From NCBI GenBank assembly GCA_020851785.1, contig JADZCC010000070.1, positions 1-36,400 on the forward strand: a stretch of DNA of 36,400 nucleotides, read 5' to 3'. Both the position numbers and the translations under genes were made by a program. Of the stretch, positions 1 to 7,100 are shown piece after piece. This stretch comes from Anaerolineales bacterium (GTDB taxonomy: Bacteria > Chloroflexota > Anaerolineae > Anaerolineales > Villigracilaceae). How positions within the stretch are numbered: the stretch's first letter is position 1; every line of letters starts with the position of its first letter. A model generated the notes under the pieces. It saw nothing but the letters and a program-made list of their open reading frames with translations, ran no database searches and had not been told where the DNA came from.

Positions 1-1238
1 AGCACGCGATTCGCCAGGTTGCCCCAATTGGCGACAAGTTCGTTGTTGTTGCGAGCCACGAACTCGGCCCAATCCCAATCGCTGTCTTTGTTTTCGGGCA
101 TATTGACCGTCAGGTAATAGCGGAGCGCGTCGGGGTCGTAGCGGGTGAGCGCGTCCAGCCCCCAAACGGCCCAGTTGCGCGAGCCGCTGATTTTCTGACT
201 CTCAAGATTCATAAACTGATTCGCAGGCACGTCGTAAGGTAGGGTTAATTTTGTTTTATCGCCTGCGAAGAATTCTGTAAATTGTTCATCTACGCCCATC
301 AATTCGGCGGGCCATAGGGATGTATGAAAGAAGATGTTGTCCTTGCCGATGAAATGATATTGTTTCGCTTTTGGATTTGTCCACCAATCGCGCCACGCTT
401 CCGGCTGACCCGATACCTGACTCCACTCAATGGGGGCGGATAAATACCCAATCACCGCTTCAAACCAGACGTAGAGTTTTTTATGCTCCCAGGCCGGGTC
501 GTCTACTGGAACCGGGATGCCCCAATCTAAGTCGCGGGTGATGGCGCGCGGCTTGAGTCCTTCTGATTCAATCTTGCGAAGCGATTCGCCGAGGACGGTA
601 TCTCGAAAATGTGCGGAGCGCTCCTGCAAAAACTTTTTCACGTCCGGTTCGAGTTTGGAGAGGTCGAGATAAAAATGTTCGGTGTCTCTTAGCTCCAGCG
701 CGCCGTCGCCGGTCTTGGCGCGCGGATTTTTCAGCTTTTCAGGCTCCAGCACGTTGCCGCAGTTGTCGCACTGGTCGGAGCGCGCGCCTTCAAACCCGCA
801 GATGTAGCAAGTCCCTTCCACGTAGCGGTCTGGTAAAAACTTGTTGGCGCTGGGCGAGTACCATTGCTTGCTGAACTCTTTGAACAGGAATCCGTTTTTT
901 TGGAGGGCGAGGAAAACGGCCTGCGAAACCTTGAAGTGATTTTCGCTGTGCGTGGTGGTGAACAGGTCGTAGGTGATGCCGTAGCCTTGAAACACTTTGA
1001 GGAAACTTTCGTGATAGCGTTTATAGACTTCTTCGACAGGCCTGCCTTCTTTATCGGCGGCGATTACCACCGGCGTGCCGTGCGAATCCGTGCCTGAAAC
1101 GACGAGGACTTTGTTGCCTTTGAGGCGGTGGTAGCGCGCCACGATGTCGCCGGGTAAGTGTGAGCCGGTAATGTTGCCGACGTGAATCTCGGCGTTGGAG
1201 TAGGGCCAGGCAATGGCGATTAAGATATTTTTTGACAT
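1..1238 (-). CDS. metG: methionyl-tRNA synthetase, C-terminus cut by window edge
   Basis: Charges tRNA-Met with methionine in the cytoplasm. About 412 codons are present and the frame stays open to base 1, so the C-terminal anticodon-binding part lies outside. The protein starts MSKNILIAIAWPYSNAEIHVGN, where HVGN replaces the class I HIGH motif. A zinc knuckle of the form C-x2-C-x9-C-x2-C (CYIC...CDNC) is typical of the MetG1 type. Near the cut end, KISGSRN stands where KMSKS is expected. The ATG at 1238-1236 is preceded by a strong AGGAGT ribosome site six bases upstream, which fixes the start. It lies downstream of the yceD operon but is separated from it by a terminator and a period-7 repeat, so it probably has its own promoter, which I could not place. 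Identification is firm. Confidence 0.95.
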   Translation of the reverse strand, partial: MSKNILIAIAWPYSNAEIHVGNITGSHLPGDIVARYHRLKGNKVLVVSGTDSHGTPVVIAADKEGRPVEEVYKRYHESFLKVFQGYGITYDLFTTTHSENHFKVSQAVFLALQKNGFLFKEFSKQWYSPSANKFLPDRYVEGTCYICGFEGARSDQCDNCGNVLEPEKLKNPRAKTGDGALELRDTEHFYLDLSKLEPDVKKFLQERSAHFRDTVLGESLRKIESEGLKPRAITRDLDWGIPVPVDDPAWEHKKLYVWFEAVIGYLSAPIEWSQVSGQPEAWRDWWTNPKAKQYHFIGKDNIFFHTSLWPAELMGVDEQFTEFFAGDKTKLTLPYDVPANQFMNLESQKISGSRNWAVWGLDALTRYDPDALRYYLTVNMPENKDSDWDWAEFVARNNNELVANWGNLANRV

Positions 1239-1268
1239 TGGATTACTCCTGAATGATTTTCAAATTTA

Positions 1269-1331
1269 TGACCATTGACCATTAACGATAGACGATAAGA
1301 AATGGTCTACAGTCCATTGTCTATCGTCGCC
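1269..1331. repeat. period-7 tandem array in the metG upstream region
   Basis: Nine consecutive seven-base units can be read: TGACCAT, TGACCAT, TAACGAT, AGACGAT, AAGAAAT, GGTCTAC, AGTCCAT, TGTCTAT, CGTCGCC. Left units are partly complementary to right units (ACGATAGAC against GTCTATCGT), so the array can also fold as a hairpin. Similar period-7 arrays lie at 5488-5508 and 12851-12913. This resembles the short tandem heptamer repeats described from cyanobacteria, but the unit sequence is different. Confidence 0.6.
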
Positions 1332-1345
1332 AAAGGCCTATAAAC

Positions 1346-1373
1346 AAAAAGGCTGTCCGCGAAATGGACAGCC
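1346..1373 (-). terminator. Rho-independent terminator after the tatD-ispB-yceD operon
   Basis: On the minus strand an 8-bp perfect stem GGCTGTCC / GGACAGCC with a 7-base loop is followed by a run of five T. It sits just after the small ORF that follows yceD and closes that transcription unit ahead of metG. Confidence 0.85.
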
Positions 1374-1394
1374 TGTATGTGTTGGATACAAAAC

Positions 1395-1490
1395 TTATGC
1401 TTTCCATTTGGCGTAGTTGGACAGTTCCATTCGCGTGGGGCGCATGGCCATGGTCATTAACACCATTGGAAAAGCGGGTTTGTAATTCAT
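1395..1490 (-). CDS. possible 31-residue Met-rich small protein
   Basis: An ATG-to-TAA reading frame of 31 codons starts nine bases after the yceD stop and ends about 20 bases before the terminator, so it is the last cistron of the unit if translated. The product begins MNYKPAFPMVLMTMAM and ends RMELSNYAKWKA. It has six Met and is basic. The ribosome site is weak, so translation may rely on coupling to yceD. In many bacteria rpmF (ribosomal protein L32) occupies this position, but this sequence shows no L32 features. I do not recognise it, and it may be a chance frame. Confidence 0.35.
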   Translation of the reverse strand: MNYKPAFPMVLMTMAMRPTRMELSNYAKWKA

Positions 1491-1499
1491 GCGTATATT

Positions 1500-2006
1500 T
1501 TACAACAAATCCTTGAGTTTTGCGAAGGGCGAATCGTTCTCTTCCGGGCGGTGACCGCAATCTTTTTCGTTGAGGTTTTGCCCGCACTCAATGCACAGCC
1601 CCTGACAGTCTTCCCGGCAAATTGGGCTGATCGGGATTTCCAGCAGGGCATATTCGCGGAGCAGGCTTTCCAGGTCAAGGTGCGCGTCTTCGGGCAGGAT
1701 CAGCCCAGAATCGGTTTCGGAGCGTTTGTCGAAGGCGTAGAGTTCGGTGAAGGTCCAGTTCAGTTCGTGATTGAACTCAACGAGACAGCGCACGCAGGAG
1801 AGGGTGGTCTCGGCTGAGAAATCTGCCTGCACGACGAGCCCCTGCGGAGTTTTGCCCACATTGATGATGCCTTCAAAATTCCGCAATTCCAGGTCTTCGC
1901 CCAGCGTGACGCTCTCGAAGGCGAAGGGAAAGTCGTAGTTTTTGCCGATCTCTTCGTGGATGATGAAACCGACGTTAATGCGAAAGGGTTTTCTGGGGCT
2001 GGGCAT
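1500..2006 (-). CDS. yceD: YceD/DUF177 family protein
   Basis: 168 residues, the usual length for the DUF177 (YceD) family, whose members are linked to 23S rRNA accumulation and are often encoded next to rpmF. Visible marks are a first Cys pair (SCVRC) near the middle and a Cys-rich C-terminal block CREDCQGLCIECGQNLNEKD, where the family motif is C-x2-C-x-G-L-C-x2-C-G-x-n-L. It starts with ATG 11 bases after the polyprenyl synthase stop. The ribosome site is weak, so translational coupling is likely. The next reading frame downstream is a 31-codon frame where rpmF would be expected. Confidence 0.85.
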   Translation of the reverse strand: MPSPRKPFRINVGFIIHEEIGKNYDFPFAFESVTLGEDLELRNFEGIINVGKTPQGLVVQADFSAETTLSCVRCLVEFNHELNWTFTELYAFDKRSETDSGLILPEDAHLDLESLLREYALLEIPISPICREDCQGLCIECGQNLNEKDCGHRPEENDSPFAKLKDLL

Positions 2007-2017
2007 GGTAAAAATAA

Positions 2018-2983
2018 TTATACTTTTCGATCTACAAAATATTTGGCCAGGTTTTCAAGCGCGTCTCTTTCGGCGCAGGGTTCAAATTTTTCCAACTGAG
2101 TTAAGGCGCGGTCTATGCGGGCTGAAGCCTCTTGCATGGCCTGTCTGGCAAAACCGCTGGCGCGGATTTGGTTAATCAATTCGACCATGTTCTCGTTGTT
2201 GGCCCAGCCGCCATTGGGTAGGGAGAGGATGTGCGGGTCGGTGGGATGGGCTTCGGCGTAGTAAATGGCTGGGAGCGTCACCAGGCCGTTATGTAAGTCT
2301 GAACCGAGCGGCTTGCCCACGGAAGTCTGGTCGCCGGTAAAATCGAGCACGTCATCCACAATTTGAAAGGCCATGCCCAGCTGATAGCCGAAGTCGCGCA
2401 TGGCTTCGCTGGCTTCTTCGCCCGCCGGACTGACCATCACCGCGGCGCGCGCGGTCATCTCGAAGAGCGAAGCGGTTTTGGCGTAAATCCTTTTGTAGTA
2501 GTTGTCGCGGTTGATCAGGCCGCGCGAAGTGAACATTTGCGTGAGTTCGCCGTTGACGATGACGCTGAGGGTTTCGCCAAAGAGGTTCATCAGCGGCAGG
2601 TGATCGGTTTCGGCCGCGAGTTTGGCGGCGCGGGCGAAGAGAAAATCTCCGGTGAGGACGGTGGCGGGCGGGGCCCAGCGCGCGTTGAGGGTGGGCGTGC
2701 CGCGCCGCAGGAGCGCGCCGTCAATCAGGTCGTCGTGGACAAGCGTGGCGGTGTGCAGTAATTCGACAGCCGCGCCCAGCGTGACGAGCTTTTCCAGCGG
2801 GGCGCCGAACAGACTGCCCACCAGCAGGCCGAGCGTAGGGCGAATGCGCTTTCCGCCGGATTTAAGCAAATGCTCCAGCGCGGCGCGCAGGTCGGGGTGG
2901 GCGGCTTCCGCTTGGGCCCGCATCCGCTCTTCAACGAGCTTTATTTCTTCCGTAATGGGTGTGAGAAAAGTTACCGCGCTCAA
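2018..2983 (-). CDS. trans-polyprenyl diphosphate synthase
   Basis: Head-to-tail isoprenoid chain elongation from isopentenyl diphosphate, supplying a quinone side chain or another polyprenyl carrier at the membrane. 321 residues, normal length. GGKRIRP lies at 43-49. The first Asp-rich motif is DDLID at 84-88 followed by RRG, and the second is DDVLD at 210-214. The residue five before the first motif is Ala (HTATLVHDD), a small residue that in this family goes with long-chain products. The start codon is TTG, with GGGGAG eight bases upstream inside the end of tatD. Only one base separates the two genes, so they are translationally coupled. The exact product length cannot be read from sequence, so hepT or ispB would both be guesses. 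Confidence 0.93.
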   Translation of the reverse strand: MSAVTFLTPITEEIKLVEERMRAQAEAAHPDLRAALEHLLKSGGKRIRPTLGLLVGSLFGAPLEKLVTLGAAVELLHTATLVHDDLIDGALLRRGTPTLNARWAPPATVLTGDFLFARAAKLAAETDHLPLMNLFGETLSVIVNGELTQMFTSRGLINRDNYYKRIYAKTASLFEMTARAAVMVSPAGEEASEAMRDFGYQLGMAFQIVDDVLDFTGDQTSVGKPLGSDLHNGLVTLPAIYYAEAHPTDPHILSLPNGGWANNENMVELINQIRASGFARQAMQEASARIDRALTQLEKFEPCAERDALENLAKYFVDRKV

Positions 2984-2984
2984 G

Positions 2985-3809
2985 TCAGTCTCCCCATGCG
3001 AAGAGTCGCGCCGCGTTGGCGGTGGTGATTTCGGCGATCTCGGCAGGGCTTTTGGAATGGATTTCTGCTATTTTATCAGCAATATGCAAAACGAAGGAGG
3101 GTTCGTTCCTTTTGTCACGAACTGGAACGGGGCTTAAAAATGGCGAATCAGTTTCAATAAGTAACCTGGTAAGCGGTAATTGGGCAATGATTTCCCGTTT
3201 TTTATCCGCGTTTTTGTAAGTGACCGGCCCCGTGACGCCCAAATAAAAGTTTAGAGCCAGCGCCTTTTGTGCGGTTTCCAGCGTGCCGTTGAAAGAATGC
3301 AGTACGCCAGGTTTTTCGGCCAGCGAACCGCTTAAACTTTTTTGCCATTCTTCCAAAATCGTTAACAAATCCGCGCTGGCCTCGCCAAACCACGCGTCGT
3401 TTTCCTCGCGCATGTGAATGATGACCGGCTTGTGCATTTCTTTGGCAAACGCTAACTGCTGTTTCAAAGCCTCACGCTGAAAGGCGCGCGCTTCTTTTTC
3501 TTTGACCCAATAATAATCAATCCCAATTTCGCCAATCGCCACCACTTTAGGATGATGGGCAAGTTCCTTCACTTCATCAAAACTTTTTGGATTGAATTCT
3601 TCCAAATCGGTTGGATGAAAGCCGACAGCCGCGTACACGCTCGGATATTTTTCCGCTAATTCAACCGCGGCTTGACTGGACTTGTGGTGGAGTCCTGGCA
3701 CGAGGAGCCGAATCAACCCTGCGGCATTGGCGCGCTGGATGACTTCCTCGCGGTCGGCGTTGAATTTATGATAATCAAGGTGACAATGGGTATCGGTGAA
3801 CTGTAACAT
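2985..3809 (-). CDS. tatD: TatD family metal-dependent DNase
   Basis: TatD-type hydrolase, a TIM-barrel metal-dependent deoxyribonuclease of the cytoplasm. 274 residues, against about 260 in the family. All metal ligands are in place: THCHLD (H8, H10), GEIGID (E94), IIHMRE (H132), HSF (H171) and ETDSPFL (D221), followed by the family signature PVRDKRNEP. First gene of a tight operon with polyprenyl synthase and yceD. The ATG follows a TATAAT box at 3819-3824 by only nine bases and has no ribosome site, so the mRNA is probably leaderless or has a 2-3 base leader. Confidence 0.93.
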   Translation of the reverse strand: MLQFTDTHCHLDYHKFNADREEVIQRANAAGLIRLLVPGLHHKSSQAAVELAEKYPSVYAAVGFHPTDLEEFNPKSFDEVKELAHHPKVVAIGEIGIDYYWVKEKEARAFQREALKQQLAFAKEMHKPVIIHMREENDAWFGEASADLLTILEEWQKSLSGSLAEKPGVLHSFNGTLETAQKALALNFYLGVTGPVTYKNADKKREIIAQLPLTRLLIETDSPFLSPVPVRDKRNEPSFVLHIADKIAEIHSKSPAEIAEITTANAARLFAWGD

Positions 3810-3818
3810 TCTGGCGCG

Positions 3819-3824
3819 ATTATA
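3819..3824 (-). promoter_or_regulatory. -10 box of tatD, giving a near-leaderless start
   Basis: A perfect TATAAT on the minus strand ends nine bases before the tatD ATG, which puts the expected transcription start about three bases before the start codon. No convincing -35 box is seen 16-18 bases further up. Confidence 0.6.
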
Positions 3825-3846
3825 CCCAGTCCTGAGATTTCACGGT

Positions 3847-3874
3847 TTGAATTGATTTGTTTGAGATGTATACT
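3847..3874 (+). promoter_or_regulatory. sigma-70 type promoter of the secreted TPR protein
   Basis: TTGAAT, 16-base spacer, TATACT. It lies about 65 bases before the start of the gene at 3941 and back-to-back with the tatD promoter, in a 131-base divergent intergenic region. Confidence 0.65.
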
Positions 3875-3940
3875 TAAATTTGTACGCGCGGCAACCCGGG
3901 TTACTTAACCGATCTGAATTAATTAACGAAAGGCGGTCAA

Positions 3941-5353
3941 ATGAAAAAAGTATTTCACCTCTTTGTTTTGCTTTTGTTCCTGTTGGTTTTTTCAACCTCA
4001 TCCGTCCGCGCCGACGTGGCCCCGCCGGAGAATCCCCCCGGCTCGAACCTTGACCCCGGCTCCGCATCCACACAAGTGCGGATGGTGGCTGAAACCGTCA
4101 CCCTGACTGTGTCGCCAGACCCGGCGGATAAAGAAAACGCAATCGCAAAGACCGAAGCGGTCTTCACCATGCGTAACCTCGGCGCTGTGGAAGAGAAGAT
4201 GAACGCGCGCTTTCCGCTTTCATTTTTCAATGGCAATTCTGATGGGTTTGGCAACTTCCCTGAAATCGCATCCATCGCCGTGAAGGTGAACGGTAAGGCC
4301 GTCTCCACCCGCCGCGAAATGCAGTCTGCCTTTGATAGCGAGTTTTCTTATGACGAGCGGGATGAAATCCCCTGGGCGGTCTTTGAAGTAACCTTTCCTC
4401 CGAATCAAGATGTGCTCATCGAAGTCGTGTACAACGTCAATGGTTATGGCTATTATCCCTATGAAGCCTTCAATTATGTGCTGGAAACCGGCGCGGGTTG
4501 GAATGGAACCATCGGCAGCGCCGAGATTATTTTACGCCTGCCGTATGAAGCGAATCCGAAAAACGTCGTGATGGAAGACGCAGAAACGGGCTATGGCGGC
4601 TCCACCTCCGGCGGCGTGTTCAGTGGGAACGAAGTCCGCTGGACGTTTACAGATTTTGAGCCGACTTACGCAAACAACCTTCAGTTTGTGGCGCTGACGC
4701 CGTCCCTTTGGGAAAGCGTCCTCGCTGAAACAGAGAACGTCACGCGCAACCCAAAGGATGGCGAAGCCTGGGGCCGGCTCGGCAAAACCTACAAAGAAAT
4801 TATCAGGATGCCAAAGGGTTACCTGCGCCCGGACTCCGCGGCCGTTGAAATGTTCGGCTTGAGCAAAGACGCCTACGAAAAATGTCTGGCTCTGCTCCCA
4901 AATGATTCGCTCTGGCATTATGGCTACGCCGACCTGTTGTGGACGCGTTATTATTGGGAAATTCGTCCCAGCCAAAAAAACGATAGCGAAGGGATTTTGC
5001 CAACCGTCCTCGCGCACTTGCAAACCGCCTTGGAACTTGACCCAAACAACCAACCAGCCAAAGACCTGTTGTTGGAAATCAGCTACTCCGTCCCTGAAGC
5101 GGTTCAGCAAAATGCCGATGAGAGCTTTACCCTGCTCGGGCTGACGGCTACGCCGCTTCCGCCGACGCCCTGGCCCGAACAGCCGACCCTGACTTTCGTC
5201 CCCTCTGAAACTCCTCCTCCTACGGCCACGCTTACAACCGGCGTTCTGCCTTCCAATACACCCACGCCGCCTGCGTCCACTCCTTTGTGCGGGAGCGCTT
5301 TTCTCCTTCCGATATTCTTTGGGCTGGTCTTCTTGCACAGGAAGCGCAAATAA
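3941..5353 (+). CDS. secreted TPR protein with Cys-Gly C-terminal sorting-like tail
   Basis: 470 residues. A cleavable signal peptide (residues 1-24, cutting near VRA-DVAPP) is followed by a beta-rich region about 45-255 that resembles DUF4424-type domains. Next is an alpha-helical TPR-like stretch about 265-390 (NPKDGEAWGRLGKTYKEI; ALELDPNNQPAKDLLLEI), then a Pro/Thr-rich spacer about 402-447. The end is TPLCGSAFLLPIFFGL followed by a basic HRKRK. A Cys-Gly pair, a short hydrophobic helix and a basic tail is the layout of C-terminal surface-sorting signals such as CGP-CTERM. The start has a good AAAGGCGG ribosome site and a promoter at 3847-3874. Monocistronic, with a hairpin after it. Function is unknown; surface display is inferred. 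Confidence 0.85.
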   Translation: MKKVFHLFVLLLFLLVFSTSSVRADVAPPENPPGSNLDPGSASTQVRMVAETVTLTVSPDPADKENAIAKTEAVFTMRNLGAVEEKMNARFPLSFFNGNSDGFGNFPEIASIAVKVNGKAVSTRREMQSAFDSEFSYDERDEIPWAVFEVTFPPNQDVLIEVVYNVNGYGYYPYEAFNYVLETGAGWNGTIGSAEIILRLPYEANPKNVVMEDAETGYGGSTSGGVFSGNEVRWTFTDFEPTYANNLQFVALTPSLWESVLAETENVTRNPKDGEAWGRLGKTYKEIIRMPKGYLRPDSAAVEMFGLSKDAYEKCLALLPNDSLWHYGYADLLWTRYYWEIRPSQKNDSEGILPTVLAHLQTALELDPNNQPAKDLLLEISYSVPEAVQQNADESFTLLGLTATPLPPTPWPEQPTLTFVPSETPPPTATLTTGVLPSNTPTPPASTPLCGSAFLLPIFFGLVFLHRKRK

Positions 5354-5396
5354 AATAGAAAAGGCGGCAATCACTGCAAAAGTGACTGTCGCCTCT
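5351..5396. terminator. bidirectional terminator between convergent genes
   Basis: AGGCGGCAATCACT pairs with AGTGACTGTCGCCT (13 of 14 pairs including one G-U) around a short loop. The T-rich tract is better on the minus side (TTTTCTATTTT), serving the phosphohexomutase. The plus side (CTTCGTTATT) is weaker, serving the gene ending at 5353. Confidence 0.7.
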
Positions 5397-5410
5397 TCGT
5401 TATTAATCTA

Positions 5411-5484
5411 CGGTCTCGACACTGTACTTGCGCTCGGGCAACTGTACGCCCTTCGCAAAGAACGCTCAGAGCTACTCGACCACC
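5411..5484. repeat. REP-like palindromic element with GGTCTCGA / TCGACCACC ends
   Basis: The spacer begins CGGTCTCGACACTGTAC and ends GCTACTCGACCACC. Its ends form an imperfect inverted repeat, and an ACTGTAC motif occurs twice inside. From general familiarity, palindromes with GGTCTCGA...TCGACCACC ends are dispersed in many high-GC and Chloroflexota genomes. No coding potential is evident. Confidence 0.5.
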
Positions 5485-5487
5485 GAA

Positions 5488-5508
5488 ATTACCAATTACC
5501 AATTACTT
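5488..5508. repeat. short period-7 array, ATTACCA units
   Basis: Three near-identical seven-base units (ATTACCA, ATTACCA, ATTACTT) overlap the stop codon of the phosphohexomutase gene. Same periodicity as the arrays at 1269-1331 and 12851-12913. Confidence 0.55.
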
Positions 5509-6933
5509 GATCCCCGCCACCTTGAGTCCATCTTCTAAAATGGCTTTGACCTTGTCCTTGTGCCGCGTTTCCGTGTACACCCGCAGAATTGGCTCTGTGC
5601 CGCTAAAGCGGATTAACATCCAGCCGCCGTCTTCCAGTTTGTATTGAAAGCCGTCCACGGTAATCAAATCCACTACTTTCAAACCGCCCAAAGTTTTGGG
5701 GTTGTTATCGCGGATGATCTGCTTGCGCGTTTCGTGGTCGCCTGTGAAGGGGCTATCAATGCGGTCGTAGAAATATTCTCCGCCCACCTTTGCAAACAAA
5801 TCTTTCAACAATTCAGTCGGCTTCTTGCCAGTCTTGACCATGAAATCGAGCATGTACAAGCCCGCTAAAATCCCATCCCGTTCCGGGACGTTGCCGCGAA
5901 AGGCATAGCCGCCACTTTCTTCGCCGCCGATCAGGGCGTTGGTCTCGGTCATTTTTGGCGCGACATATTTGAAGCCCACGCCCGTCTCATGGACGGGGAC
6001 TCCGTAAATCTCGCCGAGTTTGTTCAACATACCCGTCGTCGAAAGCGTCTTGACGATATCGCCGCGCTCTTTGCGAATTTCAAGCAGGTAATACGCCAGC
6101 AAACCATAGACGCGCAATTGATTGATGAACTCGCCGTTTTCGTCGCCAATGCCGCAACGGTCTGCGTCGCCGTCGGTGATTAATAAAACGTCCGCCTTGT
6201 TGTCCACCGTCGCTTTGAGGCCCACGTCAATGTTCGGCTGAATCGGTTCGGGGCGTTTCATCTCCGGGAAGGATGGATTGCGCTCATTATGGATTTCGAT
6301 CACTTTGGTTTTGCCGCCCGCCAACAGCCGCGGAAACCAGCCCGCGCCGTTGCCCCACATCGTATCCACCATCACGGTCAGCCCGGCATCCTTGATTGGT
6401 TGCAGGCCAATCAGGCCGTCGCGAGTCAAATGCTCAATGTAGGGAGTGGCCGCGTCAAACTTGACGATCTCGCCAGCGGACTTGGCTTCCTGATAGCCTT
6501 TGCGCTTCACGGCTTTCACGTCGTCGGGAATGCCCGCTTCAATTTGCTTCAAGCCTTCGGGGTCAATTGCGCCGCCCGTCGCATCGCGGACTTTGAAGCC
6601 GTTATCCGTGGGCGGGTTGTGACTGGCGGTAATGTTCACCGCGCCTGCGGCTTTTTTGTCCACCACGGCATAGGCAATCACCGGAGTTGGCGTGGCTTCC
6701 TGCGTGAGATAAACTTTTAAGCCGTTGCCCGCCAACACCTCCGCAACGGCGGCGGCGAAATGCTCACTGCCAAATCTTTTATCATGCCCCACCACAATCC
6801 ATTGACCTTGCTTGCCAGCGGCCACCATATACGAAGCAAAACCCTGCGCGGCCCGGCGGACGTTATCAAACGTGTAATCTTCCGCAATCACTCCGCGCCA
6901 GCCGTCCGTCCCAAATTTTAGTTTTTGTGCCAT
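5503..6933 (-). CDS. phosphoglucomutase/phosphomannomutase family enzyme
   Basis: Alpha-D-phosphohexomutase: interconverts hexose 1- and 6-phosphates through a phosphoserine in the cytoplasm, feeding polysaccharide and nucleotide-sugar synthesis. 476 residues. All four family motifs are visible: the phosphoserine loop TASHNP (Ser104), the metal loop DGDADR (254-259), the sugar loop GGEESGGY and the phosphate loop RFSGTEP near the C-terminus. The N-terminus KFGTDGWRG is typical. The ATG has an AGGAGA ribosome site six bases upstream. The substrate (glucose, mannose or glucosamine phosphate) cannot be assigned from motifs. It lies 167 bases after the helix-hairpin-helix gene, with a long nested palindrome between. 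Confidence 0.92.
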   Translation of the reverse strand: MAQKLKFGTDGWRGVIAEDYTFDNVRRAAQGFASYMVAAGKQGQWIVVGHDKRFGSEHFAAAVAEVLAGNGLKVYLTQEATPTPVIAYAVVDKKAAGAVNITASHNPPTDNGFKVRDATGGAIDPEGLKQIEAGIPDDVKAVKRKGYQEAKSAGEIVKFDAATPYIEHLTRDGLIGLQPIKDAGLTVMVDTMWGNGAGWFPRLLAGGKTKVIEIHNERNPSFPEMKRPEPIQPNIDVGLKATVDNKADVLLITDGDADRCGIGDENGEFINQLRVYGLLAYYLLEIRKERGDIVKTLSTTGMLNKLGEIYGVPVHETGVGFKYVAPKMTETNALIGGEESGGYAFRGNVPERDGILAGLYMLDFMVKTGKKPTELLKDLFAKVGGEYFYDRIDSPFTGDHETRKQIIRDNNPKTLGGLKVVDLITVDGFQYKLEDGGWMLIRFSGTEPILRVYTETRHKDKVKAILEDGLKVAGIK

Positions 6934-6980
6934 GTGAATTCTCCTAAAGATAATAACTGAAAAAATAACAACTTACCCCC

Positions 6981-7067
6981 GGCTATATTTTCAGCGGATG
7001 GGAAGCGGAAAAACAGATAGGCTTCATCTGCTTTTCCGCTTGAATAATCCGCTACAAATTTATAGCC
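6981..7067. repeat. 87-base nested palindrome upstream of the phosphohexomutase gene
   Basis: Three concentric stems: GGCTATA/TATAGCC (6981-6987 with 7061-7067), AGCGGAT/ATCCGCT (6993-6999 with 7047-7053) and a 16-base stem with one mismatch (7003-7018 with 7026-7041). The element fills most of the spacer between two minus-strand genes. It could be a mobile palindromic repeat, the terminator of the upstream gene, or a leader structure of the phosphohexomutase mRNA. The T-run expected of a terminator is absent. Confidence 0.65.
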
Positions 7068-7100
7068 TGAGCAGTTACGAAAAAATTATATCATCCGTAT

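Noticed and set aside
4532..5374. 280-codon minus-strand open frame opposite the secreted TPR protein
   Set aside because: Arg-rich translation typical of an antisense shadow. The plus strand has signal peptide, promoter and ribosome site.
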